Source: Halorussus vallis
Lineage (GTDB): Archaea; Halobacteriota; Halobacteria; Halobacteriales; Haladaptataceae
Reading direction: 5' to 3'
Assembly (NCBI RefSeq): GCF_024138165.1
Contig: NZ_CP100001.1
Location: 124,001 to 188,000 of the forward strand
Length of the DNA stretch: 64,000 bases
Part shown: one piece after another, positions 60,777-64,000 of the stretch
How positions within the stretch are numbered: the first letter of the stretch is position 1
Layout of the letters: every line of letters begins with the position of its first letter
Translations under genes and position numbers: made by a program
The notes under the pieces: generated by a model
Told to the model about the DNA's origin: nothing
Seen by the model: only the letters and a program-made list of their open reading frames with translations
Database searches by the model: none

Positions 60777-61430
60777 TTACGCGCTCTCGTTGCTCGACCC
60801 CGAACCGCCGGAGTCCGAACCTGCACTTCCCGAACCGCTACTGGCGGCGTTCGCTCCGTCGATGTACTTCACCGCGACTTCGTTGCCCCGGACCTCGTTG
60901 TTCTCGACGTTCACGCCGTTTCCGGGATCGACGTAGATGCCGATGAGGTTCTCCTCGACGACGTTGTTCGCCACGGTCGAACCGCTCGCGTTCTCCAGTT
61001 TGACGCCGTAGGCGTTCGAGAACGTCCGGACCTCGCGAATCTCCGCCGAGCCGTTCCGGACGTAGATTCCGTAGTGCCAGTCGTTGACCTCAAGGTTCCG
61101 GATGGTCACGCCGGTCGCGCCGTCGACGGTGATGCCCTTCGTGTGGCTGACGCCCCGACCGTCGAGCGTGTGGCCCTTCCCGTCGAGGGTCACGTCGTCG
61201 GCCGCGATTCGGATGCAGGGCTTCGAGATGGGCGTCTTCCCGCCGTTCTTCACGTCGCTCGTGAGGACGTACTCGCCGGACTGCTTGATGGTCGTACACG
61301 AGTCGATGCGGGTCGGCGCGTTCGTCGCGTCGGCCGGGCCCGTCAGGCCCGCCGGCACCGCGGCGACGACGCCGACGACCGCGAGCGCGACGAGCACGAG
61401 GGTGCGGGCGTCGCGGGGACTCACTCTCAT
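60777..61430 (-). CDS. secreted right-handed beta-helix protein (NosD-like)
   Basis: A 217-aa exported protein with a hydrophobic signal (LVLVALAVVGVVAAVPAGL). Then come parallel beta-helix turns: KPCIRIAADDVTLDGKGHTLDG, VTIRNLEVNDWHYGIYVRNGS, NAYGVKLENASGSTVANNVVEENLIGIYV. The end is a Gly/Ser tail. It is short (about six coils) compared with NosD itself and lacks obvious enzyme residues. ATG 61430 is preferred. Confidence 0.84.
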   Translation of the reverse strand: MRVSPRDARTLVLVALAVVGVVAAVPAGLTGPADATNAPTRIDSCTTIKQSGEYVLTSDVKNGGKTPISKPCIRIAADDVTLDGKGHTLDGRGVSHTKGITVDGATGVTIRNLEVNDWHYGIYVRNGSAEIREVRTFSNAYGVKLENASGSTVANNVVEENLIGIYVDPGNGVNVENNEVRGNEVAVKYIDGANAASSGSGSAGSDSGGSGSSNESA

Positions 61431-61790
61431 GCTCGCCCCATCTACGGAGAGACAGTTATAGCCTCGTGGCGGTTCCATCTCACAACGGGTCGAATCGTCG
61501 ATTTAAGCGCCACCTAAACGCGGGCACGGCGGCGCGGTCGCTCTCGTCCGACCGCGCGGCGGTGACCGAGCCGACGGTCGTCGAATCGGCGTTTCGAACG
61601 TCGACCGCAGAAGCGAACCAAATCGATTATCACACTGTACCGAAGCCGCGTCGTAGCGATACCGTACCGCATCGACCGCATTGTCTCGACACCGGACCGC
61701 ACCAACAGCACCGTCCCAACGCCGCACCGCATCAACGCCGCCCGAACCGACCGCGGCCGGCGCACTGCGCCGGCCACGGTCGACGTCTCC
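61431..61790. other. 360-bp region with low-complexity sequence
   Basis: No convincing gene. Short ACCGCA-type repeats (ACCGCATCGACCGCATTG, CGCACCGCATCAACGCC) fill 61660-61740. The stretch TTTAAGCGCCACCTAAA at 61502-61518 only loosely resembles an iron box. Confidence 0.5.
61749..61781. repeat. near-perfect inverted repeat (16-nt arms, 1-nt centre)
   Basis: GACCGCGGCCGGCGCA pairs with TGCGCCGGCCACGGTC with a single wobble mismatch. It lies 10 nt beyond the stop of the small zinc-protein gene and could be its 3' hairpin. Confidence 0.8.
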
Positions 61791-61940
61791 TCAGAGGCTG
61801 TCGGTGCGACACTCTTCGCACATGGCGACCGTCGCCGTGATCTGCCCGCCGTCGTCAGCCGGACTCACTTCCACGAACGTCACGGGGACGTACTCGCGGC
61901 AGTACGCACACCGCTCGATAGCCGAAATTTCCGTGTCCAT
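61791..61940 (-). CDS. 49-aa zinc-binding protein
   Basis: A short ORF, MDTEISAIERCAYCREYV...MCEECRTDSL, with two CxxC pairs (Cys11/14 and Cys41/44 by count) forming a zinc ribbon. It has good haloarchaeal codon bias and ends right before an inverted repeat. Similar 45-60-aa CxxC-CxxC proteins are common in haloarchaea with unknown role. Confidence 0.75.
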   Translation of the reverse strand: MDTEISAIERCAYCREYVPVTFVEVSPADDGGQITATVAMCEECRTDSL

Positions 61941-62083
61941 ACCGGCCCCTCAAACCGGGGGTACTCAAAGCTTACCCTGTTTGTCAGCCTATAGGAATAA
62001 ACCTTTCGGCCGTTTGTCGACTATCTATCCCCCGTCGCCCGCGAACACAAGTCGTTTGTTCGCCCCACCCCTAGCCCGGCGCA

Positions 62084-64000
62084 GTGACCGAGCGAGCAGA
62101 AGACACGACCGACGGCGGAGCGGCGACCGACGAGGAACGGCCGGAAGACGGCGAGCGCGCCGGAGACGCCCGACCGAGTTCCGACCCCCTCGACGTGGAG
62201 GCGTTCCACGACGCGGTCGAGGAGATGGGACGGCCCGTCGTCACCGCCGAGGAGGTCGCCCGCGCGCTCGACCATTCGCAGTCGGACGCGGCCGAGGCGC
62301 TCGCGACGCTGGCCGACGGGGAGGGCGTCGAGCGAGTGGACGTCTCGAACGACCCCGTCGTCTGGTATCCGACCGACTGGGGGGCGCTGGCCGACCGCGA
62401 GCGCGTGGTCGTCTTCCCGAAGCGCCGGGAACTGGTCGTCGACCAGCCCAGCCAGTTCACCCGCGCCCAGTTGTCGCAGTTCGCCCACCTGGTCGACACG
62501 ACCCGGACGGGCGGCTACCTCTACGAGATTCGCCAGGAAGACGTCTGGAACGCCCCGCACGACGACTTCGAGTCGCTGTTGGGGACGGTCAGAGACGTCC
62601 TCCCCGAGCGGTCGCCTCACCTCGAAGAGTGGCTGGAAGGCCAGTGGAAGCGCGCCCACCAGTTCACCCTCCGGACCCACGAGGACGGCTACGTCGTCCT
62701 CGAAGCCGCGAGCGAGGACCTGATGGGCAACGTCGCCCGCCAGAAACTCGACGACGGCCAACTGCGGGCGCCCATCTCCGACACCGAAAGCTGGGTCGCC
62801 GCCGAGTCGGTGGCGGAGGTCAAGCGAATCCTCTACGAGGCGGGCTACCCCGTCCAGGACGAACGCGACCTCGAAACCGGCGAGGCGCTGGACGTCGAAC
62901 TCCGCCTCGAACTGCGGCCCTACCAGCGCGAGTGGGTCGCGGAGTTCGCCGACGTGAAGGCCGGCGTCCTGGTGGGACCGCCGGGCAGCGGCAAGACCGT
63001 CGCCGGGATGGGCGCCATCGAGGCGGTCGGCGGCGAGACGCTCATCCTGGTGCCGAGCCGCGAACTCGCGACCCAGTGGCACGAGGAACTGCTCGCGCAC
63101 ACCAACCTGACCGAAGACCAGGTCGGCGAGTACCACGGCGGCACGAAGGACGTCCGACCGGTGACGATAGCGACCTACCAGACCGCCGGGATGGACCGCC
63201 ACCGCCAACTGTTCGACCAGCGCGAGTGGGGACTCATCGTCTACGACGAGTGCCAGCACATCCCGTCCCGGGTCTTCCGGCGGTCGGCCGACCTGCAAAG
63301 CAAACACCGCCTCGGACTGAGCGCCACGCCGGTCCGCGAGGACGACAAGGAGGAGGACATCTTCACCCTCATCGGCCCGCCCATCGGCACCGACTGGGAC
63401 GCGCTGTTCGAGGCGGGCTACGTCCAGGAACCCGAGGTCCAGATCCGCTACGTCCCCTGGGCGTCCGAGGCCGACCGCGAGGAGTACGGGAGCACGGTGG
63501 GCCACGAGAAGCGACAGGCCGCCGCGAGCAACCCCGCGAAGATTCGGGAGATCCGCCACCTGCTGGCCGAACACCCCCACGCCAAGGCCCTGATATTCGT
63601 CGAGTACCTCGACCAGGGCGAGGCGATAGCCGAGGAACTGAACGTCCCGTTCATCAGCGGCGAGATGCGCCACGCCCGCCGCGAGCACCTCCTCCAGGAG
63701 TTCCGGTCGGGCCAGCGCGACACGCTGGTCGTCTCGCGGGTCGGCGACGAGGGTATCGACCTCCCGGACGCGGGTCTCGCCATCGTGGCGTCGGGCCTCG
63801 GCGGGTCGCGCCGCCAGGGCGCCCAGCGGGCCGGCCGGACGATGCGCCCGACCGGTAACTCCCGGATGTACGTCCTCGCCACGCGCGGGACCCGCGAGGA
63901 GGACGACGCCCGCCGGCGGATGCGCCACCTCTCGGCGAAGGGCGTCCGCGTGACCGAGGCCGACGCCGAGGCGGTCGCGGACGTCCGCGACCGCCTCGGC
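62084..64000 (+). CDS. XPB/Rad25-type DNA helicase (partial, open at right edge)
   Basis: 639 codons are visible, without a stop. An acidic N-terminus is followed by a damage-recognition-like region. The SF2 helicase motifs are I GPPGSGKT (298-305), II DECQH (388-392), III LGLSATPVRE, and VI QRAGRTMRPTGN. The archaeal XPB fold (with the RED/thumb motif nearby) opens DNA in repair and possibly transcription; whether it is Bax1-linked cannot be seen. GTG 62084 is the likely start. The last visible codons lie just after motif VI. Confidence 0.92.
   Translation, partial: MTERAEDTTDGGAATDEERPEDGERAGDARPSSDPLDVEAFHDAVEEMGRPVVTAEEVARALDHSQSDAAEALATLADGEGVERVDVSNDPVVWYPTDWGALADRERVVVFPKRRELVVDQPSQFTRAQLSQFAHLVDTTRTGGYLYEIRQEDVWNAPHDDFESLLGTVRDVLPERSPHLEEWLEGQWKRAHQFTLRTHEDGYVVLEAASEDLMGNVARQKLDDGQLRAPISDTESWVAAESVAEVKRILYEAGYPVQDERDLETGEALDVELRLELRPYQREWVAEFADVKAGVLVGPPGSGKTVAGMGAIEAVGGETLILVPSRELATQWHEELLAHTNLTEDQVGEYHGGTKDVRPVTIATYQTAGMDRHRQLFDQREWGLIVYDECQHIPSRVFRRSADLQSKHRLGLSATPVREDDKEEDIFTLIGPPIGTDWDALFEAGYVQEPEVQIRYVPWASEADREEYGSTVGHEKRQAAASNPAKIREIRHLLAEHPHAKALIFVEYLDQGEAIAEELNVPFISGEMRHARREHLLQEFRSGQRDTLVVSRVGDEGIDLPDAGLAIVASGLGGSRRQGAQRAGRTMRPTGNSRMYVLATRGTREEDDARRRMRHLSAKGVRVTEADAEAVADVRDRLG

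Noticed and set aside
61502-61518. TTTAAGCGCCACCTAAA as a ninth iron box
   Set aside because: The left half is TTTAAG rather than TTTAGG, the spacing is off, and the downstream beta-helix gene has no known iron link.

Overview
The window is high-GC DNA (about two-thirds G+C) from a haloarchaeon. The evidence is strongly acidic proteins, Tat (twin-arginine) lipoproteins with a haloarchaeal lipobox, a TFB transcription factor, Bat-type HTH and winged-helix regulators, TATA boxes about 25-30 nt upstream of start codons (leaderless transcripts), and a haloarchaeal-style fused cytochrome oxidase. A Halorussus-like genus is a guess. I see no rRNA, tRNA or CRISPR array.

Layout. 1-383 is the tail of an M48 protease. 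450-13300 is an iron-acquisition island: a siderophore ABC importer (ATPase, permease, binding lipoprotein) and a six-gene hydroxamate siderophore operon on the minus strand (13054 to 4456). Its gene order is the same as rhizobactin 1021 rhbABCDEF: diaminobutyrate aminotransferase, decarboxylase, IucA-like synthetase, acetyltransferase, N-hydroxylase, IucC-like synthetase. All five junctions overlap by 4 nt. The product is probably a schizokinen-type citrate dihydroxamate. Palindromic iron boxes (TTTAGGCNNGCCTAAA) lie at these promoters and again before a second binding-protein gene at 45013, which is broken by an in-frame amber codon.

13.4-24.6 kb holds housekeeping and accessory genes: an arylsulfotransferase-like protein, a phosphoribosyltransferase, TFB, a DJ-1 protein, a phosphoesterase, an aminoglycoside-phosphotransferase-like kinase, UspA, an MFS transporter, a Bat-type regulator and an orphan NuoH. 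24.6-32.6 kb carries two tandem P19/Tp34-like iron (or copper) lipoproteins and a Tat-exported Dyp-type peroxidase. These three share a roughly 22-bp upstream element at the same distance (34-35 nt) from each start codon, so they look like one regulon. 32.6-45 kb is mostly membrane proteins, regulators, an MBL-fold nuclease and an ABC exporter. 46.2-49.2 kb is a lower-GC patch with a tyrosine recombinase. 49-57 kb holds an ATP-grasp ligase and a cox cluster (subunit II, fused I-III, subunit IV). 57-64 kb has small proteins with an internal duplication, a secreted GH5-like glycosidase, a CsaA-like tRNA-binding protein, a beta-helix protein, a 49-aa zinc protein, and an XPB-type helicase running off the right edge.

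A recurring feature is long, perfect or nearly perfect GC-rich inverted repeats (arms 14-20 nt, centres 0-7 nt). Each has its own sequence. They occur between genes and also inside four or five coding sequences.
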